Shown: positions 1 to 8,460, counted from the stretch's first letter. The stretch: DNA of 64,000 bases from JAMLJG01 sp035327585 (GCA_035327585.1 DAOLDD010000012.1:1-64000); one strand, 5' to 3'. Made by a program: numbers and translations. Notes: generated by a model from the letters alone, not told the origin.

Positions 1-4
1 CCGG

Positions 5-42
5 GCGCTCCGCGCACGGAAAACGCCGCGCGGAGCGCGGCG
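5..42. repeat. GC-rich inverted repeat at the window start
   Basis: GCGCTCCGCGC (5-15) is the exact reverse complement of GCGCGGAGCGC (28-38), with a 12-base loop. An alternative hairpin pairs CGCCGCG (24-30) with CGCGGCG (36-42). There is no T-tract, so it is not a standard terminator. Bases 43-265, up to the first gene, hold no convincing gene: a 60-codon open frame there has no recognisable protein character. Confidence 0.6.
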
Positions 43-265
43 TCCACCCGTGATGCTGTATACACGATTTCGAGACCGTTCATATGTGCAGGAGATCCTG
101 TCGCTGATCCTTGAGGACGGACATTTCCTGCGCGCGGTTGCCGAACGGCGGGTCCTGCCCCTGGGTGGCTCATTCTTTCGCATTGCGGCGGGGGGCGGGC
201 TCGGGTATCAAAGACCTCCCGTTCCGCGATGAGCGCGGGCGGTCAACACCGGGAGCGCTGCTTCG

Positions 266-2302
266 ATGAAAGACATCCCCGTCGCCAATACCCGCAACAT
301 CGTCCTTGTTGGACACACGGGAAGCGGGAAAACCACGCTGCTGGACGCCCTGCTGTTTAAGCTGGGCATCAACGACCGGCTGGGGTCGCCTGCCGCCGGG
401 ACCAGCGCGGCGGATTGGACGGATGAGGAAAAGGACCGGAAAATCACCATCTGGGCGAAGCCCTTCACGGCCCGTTACGACGCGGCCGACGGGAAGCCCG
501 TCAACTTTGTGTTTATTGATACACCCGGCTACGCGGATTTCTACGGACAGTTGACCGCGGCGACCGCCGTGGCCGACGCGGCGCTGCTGGTGGTCGACGC
601 CGCCGCCGGCATCCAGGTCGGCACGAGCCGCGCCTGGCGGCGGTTGGAGGCGCTGAACATTCCGCGCGGCATCGTCATCACCGGGCTGGACAAGGACAAC
701 GTCGATTTCCACGAGGTCCTCGCGCGCATCCAGGAAACGTGGGGCAGGAAGTGCGTGCCGATTGAAATCCCGACGCAGGACCGGCAGCACATCATCGACA
801 TCATTGAGGGCGAGATTCCAGAGGAACTTTCCGCCGAGGCGGAGGAGGCGAAGAACATCCTCGAGGAGGACGCGGCGGAGGAGGACGACGCGCTGCTGGA
901 GAAATATCTCGGCGGCGAACATTTGAGCCACGACGAACTCGTCGGCGGCCTGCGCGTCGCGGTGCGCCGCGGGCATCTCGTGCCCGTCTTCGAAGCCGAG
1001 CCCTTGCAGGGCATCGGCATCGCGGAACTCCTGGAGGAATTGTATCATCTGTTCCCGTCGCCATTGGATCATGACATCAGCGACGCGGACGGGCGTCCGG
1101 TGAATGCCGCGGCAGACGCGCCGCTCGCCGCGCAGGTTTGGCGCTCGGTGAACGATCCGTACGTGGGTCAGCTCTCTTTCCTGCGCATCTATGGCGGCAC
1201 GCTGCGCTCGGATTCGGAATTGTTCAACACAACCCGGGGCCAGAAGGAGCGCATCGGGTTCGTGCACCTCGTGAACGGGCGCAAGGACCTGTCGATCACC
1301 GAGGCGCACGCGGGCGACATCGTTGCGCTGCCGAAATTGAAGTTCACGCAAACGTGCGACTCGCTGTGTGCGGCCGGACAGTCGGTGCGGTTCGCGCCGA
1401 TCGAATTCCCGCAGCCGGTGATGAGCGTCGCGGTCGCACCGAAGAGCGCGGGCGACGATGACAAGATCGGCGTCGGCCTGCAACGTGTCGCGGAGGAAGA
1501 CCCGACGCTGCGCGTGGAGCGCAACGCGGAGACGAAGGAGCTGATCCTCGCGGGCATGGGCGACATCCACCTCGACATTGCCGTCGGCCGGATGAAGAAG
1601 CGCAGCAACGTCGATGTCGTGCTCTCCACGCCGAAGGTGCCGTACAAGGAGACCATCACCACGCGCGCGGAGGGGCACTACAAACACAAGAAGCAATCCG
1701 GCGGTCGCGGCCAGTACGGCGAGGTGTACATCCGCCTGTCGCCGCTGCCGGCGGGCGAGTCGGAGTGGTTCGAGGACGCGCTGGTTGGCACCAACGTGCC
1801 GCGCAATTATCTGCCCGCCGTGCAAAAGGGCCTGCAGGAAGGCATGGCGCGCGGCGTGCTTGCGGGCGCGCCGGTGGTGCAGACCAAGGTGACGATCTAC
1901 GACGGCTCGCACCACGAGGTCGACTCCTCCGAAATTGCGTTCAAGATTGCCGCGGCCCGCGCCTTCACCGAGGGGATGCAGCAGGCGAAGCCGGTGCTGC
2001 TGGAACCGATCATGAACGTGCGCATCACGATTCCCGACCGCTACATGGGCGACGTCACGGGCGACTTGAATCACAAGCGCGGACGCATCCTGAACATCGA
2101 GGCGGACAGCGGGCTGCAGGTCATCGTCGCGGAGATTCCGCAGGCCGAGATGTTTCGCTATTCATCCGAGTTGCGCAGCGTGACGCACGGGCAGGGGAGC
2201 TTTGAGTCCACCTTCGCGCGGTACGACACCGTCCCCGCGCACGTCGCGCAGAAGGTCATCGCCGAGGCGCAGAAGAATCGCCAGGCGGAGCACGACGAAT
2301 AG
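266..2302 (+). CDS. EF-G-like translational GTPase with altered G4 motif
   Basis: This 678-residue protein is collinear with elongation factor G: GTPase domain, beta-barrel domain, then EF-G domains III-V. The P-loop GHTGSGKTT is at residues 16-24 and the G3 motif DTPG at 85-88. The G4 motif, normally NKxD, reads T139-G-L-D142, so the Asn and Lys that contact guanine are missing. This and the slightly short length place it with the EF-G-like (FusA2-type) paralogues rather than canonical EF-G. A ribosome-associated role is inferred from the family; the precise job is unknown. The ATG at 266 puts the P-loop at the usual distance from the N terminus. The YebC-type gene follows 46 bp downstream in the same direction. 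Confidence 0.88.
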   Translation: MKDIPVANTRNIVLVGHTGSGKTTLLDALLFKLGINDRLGSPAAGTSAADWTDEEKDRKITIWAKPFTARYDAADGKPVNFVFIDTPGYADFYGQLTAATAVADAALLVVDAAAGIQVGTSRAWRRLEALNIPRGIVITGLDKDNVDFHEVLARIQETWGRKCVPIEIPTQDRQHIIDIIEGEIPEELSAEAEEAKNILEEDAAEEDDALLEKYLGGEHLSHDELVGGLRVAVRRGHLVPVFEAEPLQGIGIAELLEELYHLFPSPLDHDISDADGRPVNAAADAPLAAQVWRSVNDPYVGQLSFLRIYGGTLRSDSELFNTTRGQKERIGFVHLVNGRKDLSITEAHAGDIVALPKLKFTQTCDSLCAAGQSVRFAPIEFPQPVMSVAVAPKSAGDDDKIGVGLQRVAEEDPTLRVERNAETKELILAGMGDIHLDIAVGRMKKRSNVDVVLSTPKVPYKETITTRAEGHYKHKKQSGGRGQYGEVYIRLSPLPAGESEWFEDALVGTNVPRNYLPAVQKGLQEGMARGVLAGAPVVQTKVTIYDGSHHEVDSSEIAFKIAAARAFTEGMQQAKPVLLEPIMNVRITIPDRYMGDVTGDLNHKRGRILNIEADSGLQVIVAEIPQAEMFRYSSELRSVTHGQGSFESTFARYDTVPAHVAQKVIAEAQKNRQAEHDE

Positions 2303-2348
2303 CGTGCGCCGCGAAACCTGAAACAACACCCGAACCCCGAACGAGCAC

Positions 2349-3098
2349 ATGGCTGGTCATAGTAAATGGGCGAACATCAAGCATAAGAAGGCCGCGGCGG
2401 ACGCCGTCAAGGGCCGCGTGTTCAGCAAAATCGCGAAGGAAATCATGGTGGCCGCGCGGAGCGGCAGCGACCTGTCCGCGAACATCACGCTGCGCGCGCT
2501 GGTGCAGAAGGCGCGCGCCGCCAACATGCCCGCGGACAACATTGACCGCGCGATCAAGCGTGGAACGGGCGAGCTGGAGGGCCAGGTGCTGGAGGAAATC
2601 ATGTACGAGGGCTACGCGCCGGGCGGCGTGTCGGTGATCGTTCAGACGCTTTCCGACAACCGCAACCGGACGGCGTCGGAAGTGCGGCATGCCTTTTCCA
2701 AACACGGCGGCAATCTAGCCGGCGCGGGCAGCGTCGCGCGCAGCTTCAAGCGGCGCGGCTATTTCACGCTGCCGGTGTCGGCGATTGAGGAGGACCGGTT
2801 GCTCGAAATCGCATTGGAGGCGGGCGCCGATGATGTGCGGCGTGACGGCGAACACTTCGAGGTGCTGTGTGAATTCCAGCAATACGGCGCGGTCAGCGAT
2901 GCGCTGACGACGGCGGGTCTGAAGCCGGAGACATCGGAGCTTACGATGATTCCCGACGTGACCACGCCGGTCACGGATCCCGAAAAGGCGAAGCAATTGC
3001 TGGCGTTCATCGAGGCGTTGGAAGAGCTGGATGACGTGCAGAATGTGTACGCCAATTTCGATATTTCGGACGAGGTGATGGCGCAGGCGCAGGCCTGA
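2349..3098 (+). CDS. YebC/PmpR family protein
   Basis: At 249 residues it is full length for the YebC/PmpR/TACO1 family. The N terminus (MAGHSKWANIKHKKAAAD) is the family hallmark and fixes the ATG at 2349. Family members have been described as DNA-binding transcriptional regulators, and others as translation factors that relieve stalling on proline-rich stretches, so the role here is left open. It sits directly upstream of ruvC, a very common bacterial pairing. Only 19 bp separate its stop from the ruvC start, suggesting co-transcription. Confidence 0.93.
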   Translation: MAGHSKWANIKHKKAAADAVKGRVFSKIAKEIMVAARSGSDLSANITLRALVQKARAANMPADNIDRAIKRGTGELEGQVLEEIMYEGYAPGGVSVIVQTLSDNRNRTASEVRHAFSKHGGNLAGAGSVARSFKRRGYFTLPVSAIEEDRLLEIALEAGADDVRRDGEHFEVLCEFQQYGAVSDALTTAGLKPETSELTMIPDVTTPVTDPEKAKQLLAFIEALEELDDVQNVYANFDISDEVMAQAQA

Positions 3099-3117
3099 TT
3101 CCGTCCGAACCCCGCGC

Positions 3118-3615
3118 GTGCGCATCCTCGGCATAGACACGTCGCTCCGGTCCAGCGGGGTGGGGATCATTGATGCCGCCGGTTCCGCGCTGCGACTCGT
3201 GGAGGCGATGACGCTCGCGATGCCCGCGAAACTCTCGCACGCGCAATGCCTGTGCGGAATTGACCGCGAACTCACCGCGCTGATTGAGCGGCATCGCCCC
3301 GAGGTTGCGGCGATTGAAGGCATCTTTTTTTGCCGCAACGTCAAAACCGCGCTCACGCTTGGCGAAGCGCGCGGCGTCGTGATCGCGGCGTGTGCGCGCG
3401 CCGGGCTGCCGGTGTATGAATATCCGCCGCGCCGCGTGAAGCAGGCGCTGGTGGGCTATGGCGCGGCGGAAAAAGACCAGGTCGCGCGCATGGTGATCCG
3501 GCTGCTGGGAATGAAGGAAACGCCGCAGGAAGATTCCGCCGACGCGCTCGCCATCGCGATCTGTCACGCCCACGCCCACAGCACCGTCGCCGAACTCGCG
3601 CCGAAGCCGTTATAA
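3118..3615 (+). CDS. ruvC: Holliday junction resolvase RuvC
   Basis: RuvC is the endonuclease that cleaves Holliday junctions with RuvAB during recombinational repair. The 165-residue length is typical. The RNase H-like fold is visible from ILGIDTSLRSSG, where Asp7 is the first catalytic acid, an internal Glu in VAAIEGIFF, and the C-terminal acidic pair in EDSADALAIAICHAH. The start is GTG at 3118, because the catalytic strand begins at residue 3 and nothing upstream fits. ruvA and ruvB are not in the window. The gene ends 11 bp from the convergent nucleotidyltransferase gene. Confidence 0.94.
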   Translation: MRILGIDTSLRSSGVGIIDAAGSALRLVEAMTLAMPAKLSHAQCLCGIDRELTALIERHRPEVAAIEGIFFCRNVKTALTLGEARGVVIAACARAGLPVYEYPPRRVKQALVGYGAAEKDQVARMVIRLLGMKETPQEDSADALAIAICHAHAHSTVAELAPKPL

Positions 3616-3626
3616 AAAGCGGCGTT

Positions 3627-4175
3627 TCAGGGCTGGTGGGGCGGTGTTAGCTGCGCCTGCAATTCCGGCGGCAGCAACGGCCAAAGGCCGGGGTGTGCTT
3701 CCACCAATCGTGCGATGTCGCCCAGGTCTTTGATGCGCTTGCTTTGGCGTCTGCGTGGATCGCTCCATGCCCGCAACTTTCCCTGGAGCGTGTCCTCGAG
3801 CGATGCAACCCTCATCAGAATGCCGTGTACATCGGCCGGCACGGCTCTGCTGGGGAAGTCGCGATACGTCTCCTCGGTGCTGATTTGAATGGAAACGCGC
3901 GAACCTCCTTTGAGGTTGACGGACCACTCAAAGGTTTCCGAAGTGAACCCCTCGGACTTGAGGGCGCTGACCGCTCTTTCGATTGCATCCGTCGCGACGA
4001 CGAGGTCGACATCCTGTGTGACCATGGGCTCGGCCGCCCAGTGGTTGACGGCAATTCCACCTATTGCGCACCACTGGATATCCGCGCGCTCGAGACAATT
4101 CACCAACTTCATGACGTCGTTGGTGCCCCCGGCCGTTTGCCAGTCGTAAAATTGTTTCGAGGTCATGGACTTCAT
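3627..4175 (-). CDS. Nucleotidyltransferase-fold protein (AbiEii/MNT-like), orphan
   Basis: The protein has the AbiEii-like nucleotidyltransferase signature: CAIGGIAVNHW followed by TQDVDLVVA, i.e. the GG motif and a DxD metal-binding pair. This resembles AbiEii/AbiGii toxins and DUF-type nucleotidyltransferases. No AbiEi-like or HEPN partner lies beside it, so toxin function is not supported by context. It is the only minus-strand gene in the first 28 kb. The frame is open up to 4289, but the longer N terminus crosses an inverted repeat upstream of mraZ and looks non-coding, so I use the ATG at 4175 (about 182 residues). ATGs at 4166 and 4214 are alternatives, and none has a clear ribosome binding site. 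Confidence 0.6.
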   Translation of the reverse strand: MKSMTSKQFYDWQTAGGTNDVMKLVNCLERADIQWCAIGGIAVNHWAAEPMVTQDVDLVVATDAIERAVSALKSEGFTSETFEWSVNLKGGSRVSIQISTEETYRDFPSRAVPADVHGILMRVASLEDTLQGKLRAWSDPRRRQSKRIKDLGDIARLVEAHPGLWPLLPPELQAQLTPPHQP

Positions 4176-4286
4176 AGTGGAGTGGTCCGGCGAGTCTGTC
4201 GATATTTTGGTCATGGCAGGCTGCGCACATGAACGCCGACGATAAACAGCGTGATGAACTTGGTGGGGTGCCCCATTCTTTTTTTT

Positions 4287-4306
4287 CAAATTGCGACTGC
4301 AATTTG
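4287..4306. repeat. Perfect 8-bp inverted repeat upstream of the dcw cluster
   Basis: CAAATTGC (4287-4294) and GCAATTTG (4299-4306) are exact reverse complements around GACT. A run of T precedes it on the plus strand, the wrong side for a rho-independent terminator in either direction. The right arm continues as CAATTTGTAA, a word also found in the inverted repeat near 16301, so it may belong to a dispersed intergenic family. Confidence 0.55.
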
Positions 4307-4372
4307 TAACGCGCTAATTATCAGCGTGATGTGATTTTACTTAAAGTTTTAGCGAATTCCTGTTGACCCGGT

Positions 4373-4398
4373 GTGGGGCAAAGTGGGACAAAGTGGGG
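4373..4398 (+). promoter_or_regulatory. MraZ box: three GTGGG repeats
   Basis: GTGGGG (4373-4378), GTGGGA (4383-4388) and GTGGGG (4393-4398) recur at exactly 10-bp steps just ahead of mraZ. Spaced GTGGG-type repeats are the known operator of the MraZ ring-shaped repressor, which autoregulates the division/cell-wall operon. A possible -35 element TTGACC lies at 4363-4368, so the repeats would cover the promoter spacer and -10 region. The array also argues against the GTG at 4371 as the mraZ start. Confidence 0.85.
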
Positions 4399-4412
4399 CA
4401 GAAGGAAGCCAA

Positions 4413-4904
4413 ATGGCGGGTAAAACACAGGATAGTGGAGCTGCGATGGCGGAGATGCTGCAAGGCGTTTTCGTTGGCCAGTACCAACATCTGTTGGACC
4501 CGAAAAAGCGCCTGACGATTCCGTCGGTCTGGCGCGAGCAGGTTGGCCAGCCGGAGCAGTTGTTCGTACTGCCTGGCGTGAATCTGCCCTGCCTGTGCGT
4601 CTTCCCCTCCCGCGAGATGGCGCGCCGCCTGGAGCGCATCCGCAGTTTGTCGATCGCGGATGAGACGGGCCGCAACTTCCTGCGGACGCTGGCGTCGCGT
4701 TCGGATTTGGTGCCGTGGGATGCGCAGGGGCGTATCCGGGTGAAAGACGAGTTGTTGGACTACGCCGGCCTGTCGTCGGACGTGGTGTTGGTAGGTGCGT
4801 TTGAGTGCTTCGAACTGTGGAGTCCCGAAAAATGGAAACAACAGCAGGAATCCTCCGCCACTTCCACGAGCTTGGGCGAAGCAGCCCGGTACGTTGGGTT
4901 CTAG
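4413..4904 (+). CDS. mraZ: Transcriptional regulator MraZ
   Basis: MraZ is the AbrB-fold DNA-binding protein that heads most dcw clusters and represses its own operon. The 163-residue product has the duplicated module: GQYQHLLDPKKRLTIPSVWR near the N terminus and DLVPWDAQGRIRVKDELLDY in the second half. The ATG at 4413 is preceded by GAAGGA (4401-4406). An in-frame GTG at 4371 would place coding sequence over the MraZ box and is rejected. The last 73 bp overlap the start of the next gene. Confidence 0.92.
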   Translation: MAGKTQDSGAAMAEMLQGVFVGQYQHLLDPKKRLTIPSVWREQVGQPEQLFVLPGVNLPCLCVFPSREMARRLERIRSLSIADETGRNFLRTLASRSDLVPWDAQGRIRVKDELLDYAGLSSDVVLVGAFECFELWSPEKWKQQQESSATSTSLGEAARYVGF

Positions 4905-5407
4905 ACCGCGTCAACGCGCCCGCCGCGCGCGCGCCGTCACCGGCGTCTACACGGCAGGAACGCTGGCAGGATTTGTTCTGGGAGCACGCGCCCGCGCAAC
5001 GTGCCGCGCCGCGTATGCAGGCGGCGGCCGTGGCACAGACGGATTTGTTCGGCTGGCTCGCGACGGAGAATCCCGCGGCGCAGCCGGTTGCCGCATCGCG
5101 GCCCGCGGCGGCAGCGCAACCGCGTTCGCGCGCCGAGGCCCTGGCCAAGCCGGCCCCGGCCGCGTCGGTTCGCAAGCTGCGTTCGGTGGCCCCCGCGGGC
5201 TACGCGCAACGTCGCCGCACGGTGAACAGCGTTGAAGTGGTGCGGTTGCTCCAAGTGACGCGCGGTGTTAACGGCGTGGAAGCGCCCCCCGCCATTGAGT
5301 TGCCGCGCAGCCGCTTTTCGGCGGCCGTGGATTTGTGGAAGGGCCGCCCGGTCGGCACGCCGTTTGTGATGGCGACGAGCGGGCAACGGGCTGCGCGGAA
5401 CAAGTAG
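4832..5407 (+). CDS. Uncharacterised Ala/Pro-rich protein in the dcw cluster
   Basis: This 191-residue protein sits between mraZ and rsmH, where most dcw clusters have no gene. It is rich in Ala, Pro and Arg, has no membrane segment or signal peptide, and looks largely disordered. Short hydrophobic patches such as QTDLFGWLATEN and a basic C-terminal half are visible. I do not recognise the family. Support for coding: an uninterrupted frame through the whole mraZ-rsmH interval, translational overlap with mraZ, and a short spacing to rsmH. The ATG at 4832 (METTAGILR) is preferred; one further upstream start (4805) is possible. Confidence 0.6.
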   Translation: METTAGILRHFHELGRSSPVRWVLDRVNAPAARAPSPASTRQERWQDLFWEHAPAQRAAPRMQAAAVAQTDLFGWLATENPAAQPVAASRPAAAAQPRSRAEALAKPAPAASVRKLRSVAPAGYAQRRRTVNSVEVVRLLQVTRGVNGVEAPPAIELPRSRFSAAVDLWKGRPVGTPFVMATSGQRAARNK

Positions 5408-5437
5408 CGGTCAACGGGCCGCGATGGCGAGGGATGT

Positions 5438-6358
5438 GTGCATGAGTCGGTTTTGGTCGAGGAGGTGCTGGCGGGCCTGGCGGTAAAGCCGGGCGGCGCG
5501 TACATCGACGGAACGCTGGGAGGCGGCGGACATGCGGAAGCCATATTGGAACGGATCGGGCCAGGGGGCCGGCTGCTGGGGATCGATCGCGATCCCGTTG
5601 CGCTGGCCCTTGCGCGCGAAAGGCTCCGGGGCTTTCCAAACGCGGTCGTGCTCCGGGGGAATTTCAGCGAGATGAGCGCGCTGGCGCCAGCGGCGGGATT
5701 CGCGAACGTGGACGGCGTGCTGCTCGACATCGGGGTGTCCTCCATGCAGCTCGATACGCCGTCGCGCGGGTTCAGTTTCCAGCACGACGCGGCGCTCGAT
5801 ATGCGGATGGACCCGGATTTGCCGCGCAGCGCGGCGGATTGGGTCAACGAGACGCCGGAAGCGGATTTGGCGGATGTGTTGTGGCGATACGGCGAGGAAC
5901 GCGCGTCCCGCCGTATCGCCCGGTTCATCGTGGAGGCGCGCACGCGGGCGCCGATCCGTACGACGGGCGAACTGGCGGATCTCGTGGCCCGCGCGAAGGG
6001 CGGACCACGGGGCAGGATTCACCCGGCGACGCAGACGTTCCAGGCGCTTCGCGTTGCGGTGAATGACGAATTGGGCGCGCTGGAGCGCGGCCTCGAGGCG
6101 GCGATGAACCTGCTGGGAACCGGCGGCCGCCTCGCGGTGATCGCGTTCCACAGCCTGGAGGACCGGATTGTGAAGCAGCGGCTGGCGGCCCATGTCGGGC
6201 GGCGCGAGTCGCTGGAGGCCGGCGGTGAGCGGTGGATCGTGACCCCGCCGCGCGCGGCGTGGGTGGTGAAGTCGCCCGCCATGGCGGGCGAAGAGGAAGT
6301 GAAACGGAATCCGCGGGCGCGTTCGGCGCGGCTGCGGGTGGTGGAAAGGATCGATTGA
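5438..6358 (+). CDS. rsmH: 16S rRNA (cytosine(1402)-N4)-methyltransferase RsmH
   Basis: RsmH (MraW) methylates N4 of C1402 in 16S rRNA with S-adenosylmethionine. At 306 residues it is full length. It begins HESVLVEEVLAGLAV and carries the SAM-binding sequence DGTLGGGGHAEAIL, with further family blocks LLDIGVSSMQLD, ATQTFQALRVAVNDEL and IAFHSLEDRIVK. The start is GTG at 5438, preceded by GAGGG (5428-5432). Its stop lies 2 bp before the ftsL-like gene, in the standard dcw order. Confidence 0.95.
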   Translation: MHESVLVEEVLAGLAVKPGGAYIDGTLGGGGHAEAILERIGPGGRLLGIDRDPVALALARERLRGFPNAVVLRGNFSEMSALAPAAGFANVDGVLLDIGVSSMQLDTPSRGFSFQHDAALDMRMDPDLPRSAADWVNETPEADLADVLWRYGEERASRRIARFIVEARTRAPIRTTGELADLVARAKGGPRGRIHPATQTFQALRVAVNDELGALERGLEAAMNLLGTGGRLAVIAFHSLEDRIVKQRLAAHVGRRESLEAGGERWIVTPPRAAWVVKSPAMAGEEEVKRNPRARSARLRVVERID

Positions 6359-6360
6359 TC

Positions 6361-6717
6361 ATGGCTCGTCGTCGGAATCGTAATTATCGGAAAAAGGCCC
6401 GCACCGCCCCCATTTCGGGCCCGCTGGTGCTGGTCCTGATCTCCGCGATGGGCCTCGCGTTCGGCTGGCTGTGGCTGAACAACCGGTGCGAATTGCTGGG
6501 TACGCGGATCAAGGAACTGGAACAGGAACGGACGGCGCTTCGCCGCCGCGTCGCGAACGAAGAGTTCAAGTGGTCCAGCCTTACGACCTACGAGAGCATG
6601 ATGAAATTGTTGAAGGAACACCGCATCGAAATGGACTGGCCGCGTGAGCGGCAGATCGTTCGCATCCGCCGGGCGGCGGGTGACGAAGGTGCGGAAACGT
6701 CGTTCGCGCGAAATTGA
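6361..6717 (+). CDS. FtsL-like cell division membrane protein
   Basis: This 118-residue bitopic protein has a strongly basic cytoplasmic N terminus (MARRRNRNYRKKAR), one transmembrane helix at about residues 20-39, and a heptad-like coiled coil (residues 45-66) on the periplasmic side. This layout and its place between rsmH and ftsI match FtsL. Sequence alone cannot exclude an FtsB/DivIC relationship, as these families are very divergent. The ATG at 6361 directly follows the rsmH stop. Longer in-frame extensions overlap rsmH and are not needed. Confidence 0.75.
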   Translation: MARRRNRNYRKKARTAPISGPLVLVLISAMGLAFGWLWLNNRCELLGTRIKELEQERTALRRRVANEEFKWSSLTTYESMMKLLKEHRIEMDWPRERQIVRIRRAAGDEGAETSFARN

Positions 6718-6726
6718 TGCGGGACC

Positions 6727-8460
6727 ATGACCGAAAAAAGCCATCGCTGGCGGGTGACGCTGATCATCCTGGCCATGTCGGCCGTCTGGATCGGCCTCGG
6801 CATTCGTCTGTCTCACCTGCATCTGGGCGACCACCCGGCGCTGCTCGCGCGGATTGATCGCACGCGCCAGGTGACCATCCCGATGCTGGTCGGGCGCGGC
6901 CGCGTAATGGACCGAAACGGCTCGGTGCTCGCGGCGGACGTGACGACGCGCGAAGTCGCGGTCGACCCGAACTTCATGCAGAACCACGGGCACCCGCTCT
7001 TTACGGCGCAACAGCTCGCCCGCCTGCTGGAACTCGACCCGGCGATGGTCTTCACGCGCGTCCAGAAGTCGGAGAGCAAATACGAACTGTTGAAGCGGCA
7101 GGTTCCCGAGGATGTCACGCGGCAGATCCAATCCATGGGCATGCCCGGCGTGCGCTGCGACGAGGCGATGACGCGCCTCTATCCGCACGCGGCGCTGATG
7201 TGCCACGTGGTCGGCTTCGCGAACATGGAGGGCGTCGGCAGCGCGGGGATCGAGCAGCGCCTCGACCGCTACCTGCGGGGCGTGCCGGGCTTCCGTGAAA
7301 CCGAGGTGGACGGCCGCCGCCGCGAAGTGCGCAACCGGCGCAAACTCGAAATCCTGCCGCAACAGGGCGGCGATGTGTATCTCACGCTCGACCAGAACCT
7401 GCAGTATTTCGTCGAGCGCGCGCTGGACCAGGCGCTCGCGACGAATGGCGCCGCGGGCGCGTGGGCAATCGTGCAGCGCGTCGGCACGGGTGAAATTCTC
7501 GCGATGGCGTCGCGCCCCGCGTTCGATCTGAACGCCTTCGGCCAGACGAAGGAGGAGGAACGCCGGAACCGCGCGATTGGCTTCGTGTACGAGCCCGGTT
7601 CGATCTTCAAAATCATCGTCTACGCCGCCGCGCTGAACGAGGGGCTGCTGCGGCCGGATGAAATCATCGATTGCGAAAACGGCTACTGGGTGCACGCCGG
7701 CAAGGGCCTGCGCGATTTCCACCCGTACGGACGCCTCACCGCGACGGACGCGCTGAAAAAATCCAGCAACATCGCGGCGGCGAAAATCGCGCTGCGGCTG
7801 GGCGAGGACAAGCTCTACCGCTATTTGCAGGCCTTTGGCATCGGCCGCGTGAGCGGCGTTGAACTGCCGGGCGAGGAGGCGGGCATCCTGCATCCTCGTT
7901 CCCGCTGGAGCAAACTCAGCATCACGCGCATCCCGATGGGACACGAGGTCGCGGTCACCGGCTTGCAGATGGTGAACGCGTTGAATGCGATTGCGAATGG
8001 GGGCGAATTGGTGCGCCCCCGCGTTGTACAGCGCGTGACCACGGCGCGCGGACAGACGATCCAGCAGTCGGAAACGGCTGTGCTGAACCGTCCGATCCGC
8101 CCCGAGGTCGCGCGTACTCTCACGGAGATGCTGGTGCAGGTGACGGAGGAGGGCACCGGCAAGCGTGCGCGCGTCGATGGCTACACCGTCGCGGGCAAGA
8201 CCGGCACGGCGGAAAAAGCGGGGCCCGGCGGCTACGACCGCAAGAAGAACCTCGCCTCGTTCATCGGTTTCCTCCCGGCGGAACAGCCGGAGCTGAGCAT
8301 TTTGGTCACGTTTGACGAACCGCAAACCCAGACGCAGGGCGGCCAGGTGGCCGCGCCGGTGTTCCGGGAAATCGCGGAACACGCGGTGCGCTATCTCGAC
8401 ATCCCGCCGGTGGACGAAGCCCGCGTGATCCAGTTGGTGCCGGAGGTCAGCCCGCTATGA
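6727..8460 (+). CDS. ftsI: Division-specific transpeptidase FtsI (PBP3-type)
   Basis: A class B penicillin-binding protein that cross-links septal peptidoglycan, expected to act with the FtsW-type glycosyltransferase at 15055. The 577 residues hold an N-terminal membrane anchor (about 12-30), the dimerisation/pedestal domain and a transpeptidase domain with all three active-site motifs: S292-I-F-K, S346-S-N348 and K491-T-G-T. The sequence RGRVMDRNGSVLA is the conserved block after the anchor. Position between ftsL and murE identifies it as FtsI rather than an elongation PBP, whose counterpart is at 18943. The stop is 15 bp ahead of murE. Confidence 0.94.
   Translation: MTEKSHRWRVTLIILAMSAVWIGLGIRLSHLHLGDHPALLARIDRTRQVTIPMLVGRGRVMDRNGSVLAADVTTREVAVDPNFMQNHGHPLFTAQQLARLLELDPAMVFTRVQKSESKYELLKRQVPEDVTRQIQSMGMPGVRCDEAMTRLYPHAALMCHVVGFANMEGVGSAGIEQRLDRYLRGVPGFRETEVDGRRREVRNRRKLEILPQQGGDVYLTLDQNLQYFVERALDQALATNGAAGAWAIVQRVGTGEILAMASRPAFDLNAFGQTKEEERRNRAIGFVYEPGSIFKIIVYAAALNEGLLRPDEIIDCENGYWVHAGKGLRDFHPYGRLTATDALKKSSNIAAAKIALRLGEDKLYRYLQAFGIGRVSGVELPGEEAGILHPRSRWSKLSITRIPMGHEVAVTGLQMVNALNAIANGGELVRPRVVQRVTTARGQTIQQSETAVLNRPIRPEVARTLTEMLVQVTEEGTGKRARVDGYTVAGKTGTAEKAGPGGYDRKKNLASFIGFLPAEQPELSILVTFDEPQTQTQGGQVAAPVFREIAEHAVRYLDIPPVDEARVIQLVPEVSPL

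Noticed and set aside
50..232. A 60-codon open frame at the window start
   Set aside because: No ribosome binding site, no family resemblance, and its start codon lies next to a GC-rich hairpin.
170..2074. A 634-codon open frame on the minus strand
   Set aside because: It lies antisense to the well-identified EF-G-like gene; its His/Arg/Val-rich product is typical of GC-rich antisense frames.
3598..3625. Short GCCG/CGGC hairpin with an A/T stretch after ruvC, considered as a terminator
   Set aside because: The stem is only four base pairs and the T-tract is broken, so it is too weak to call.
4371..4412. GTG at 4371 as the mraZ start
   Set aside because: It would translate through the MraZ box; the ATG at 4413 has a good ribosome binding site and gives the normal MraZ length.
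6019..8382. A 787-codon minus-strand open frame
   Set aside because: Antisense to rsmH, the ftsL-like gene and ftsI; no recognisable domain and a composition typical of shadow frames.
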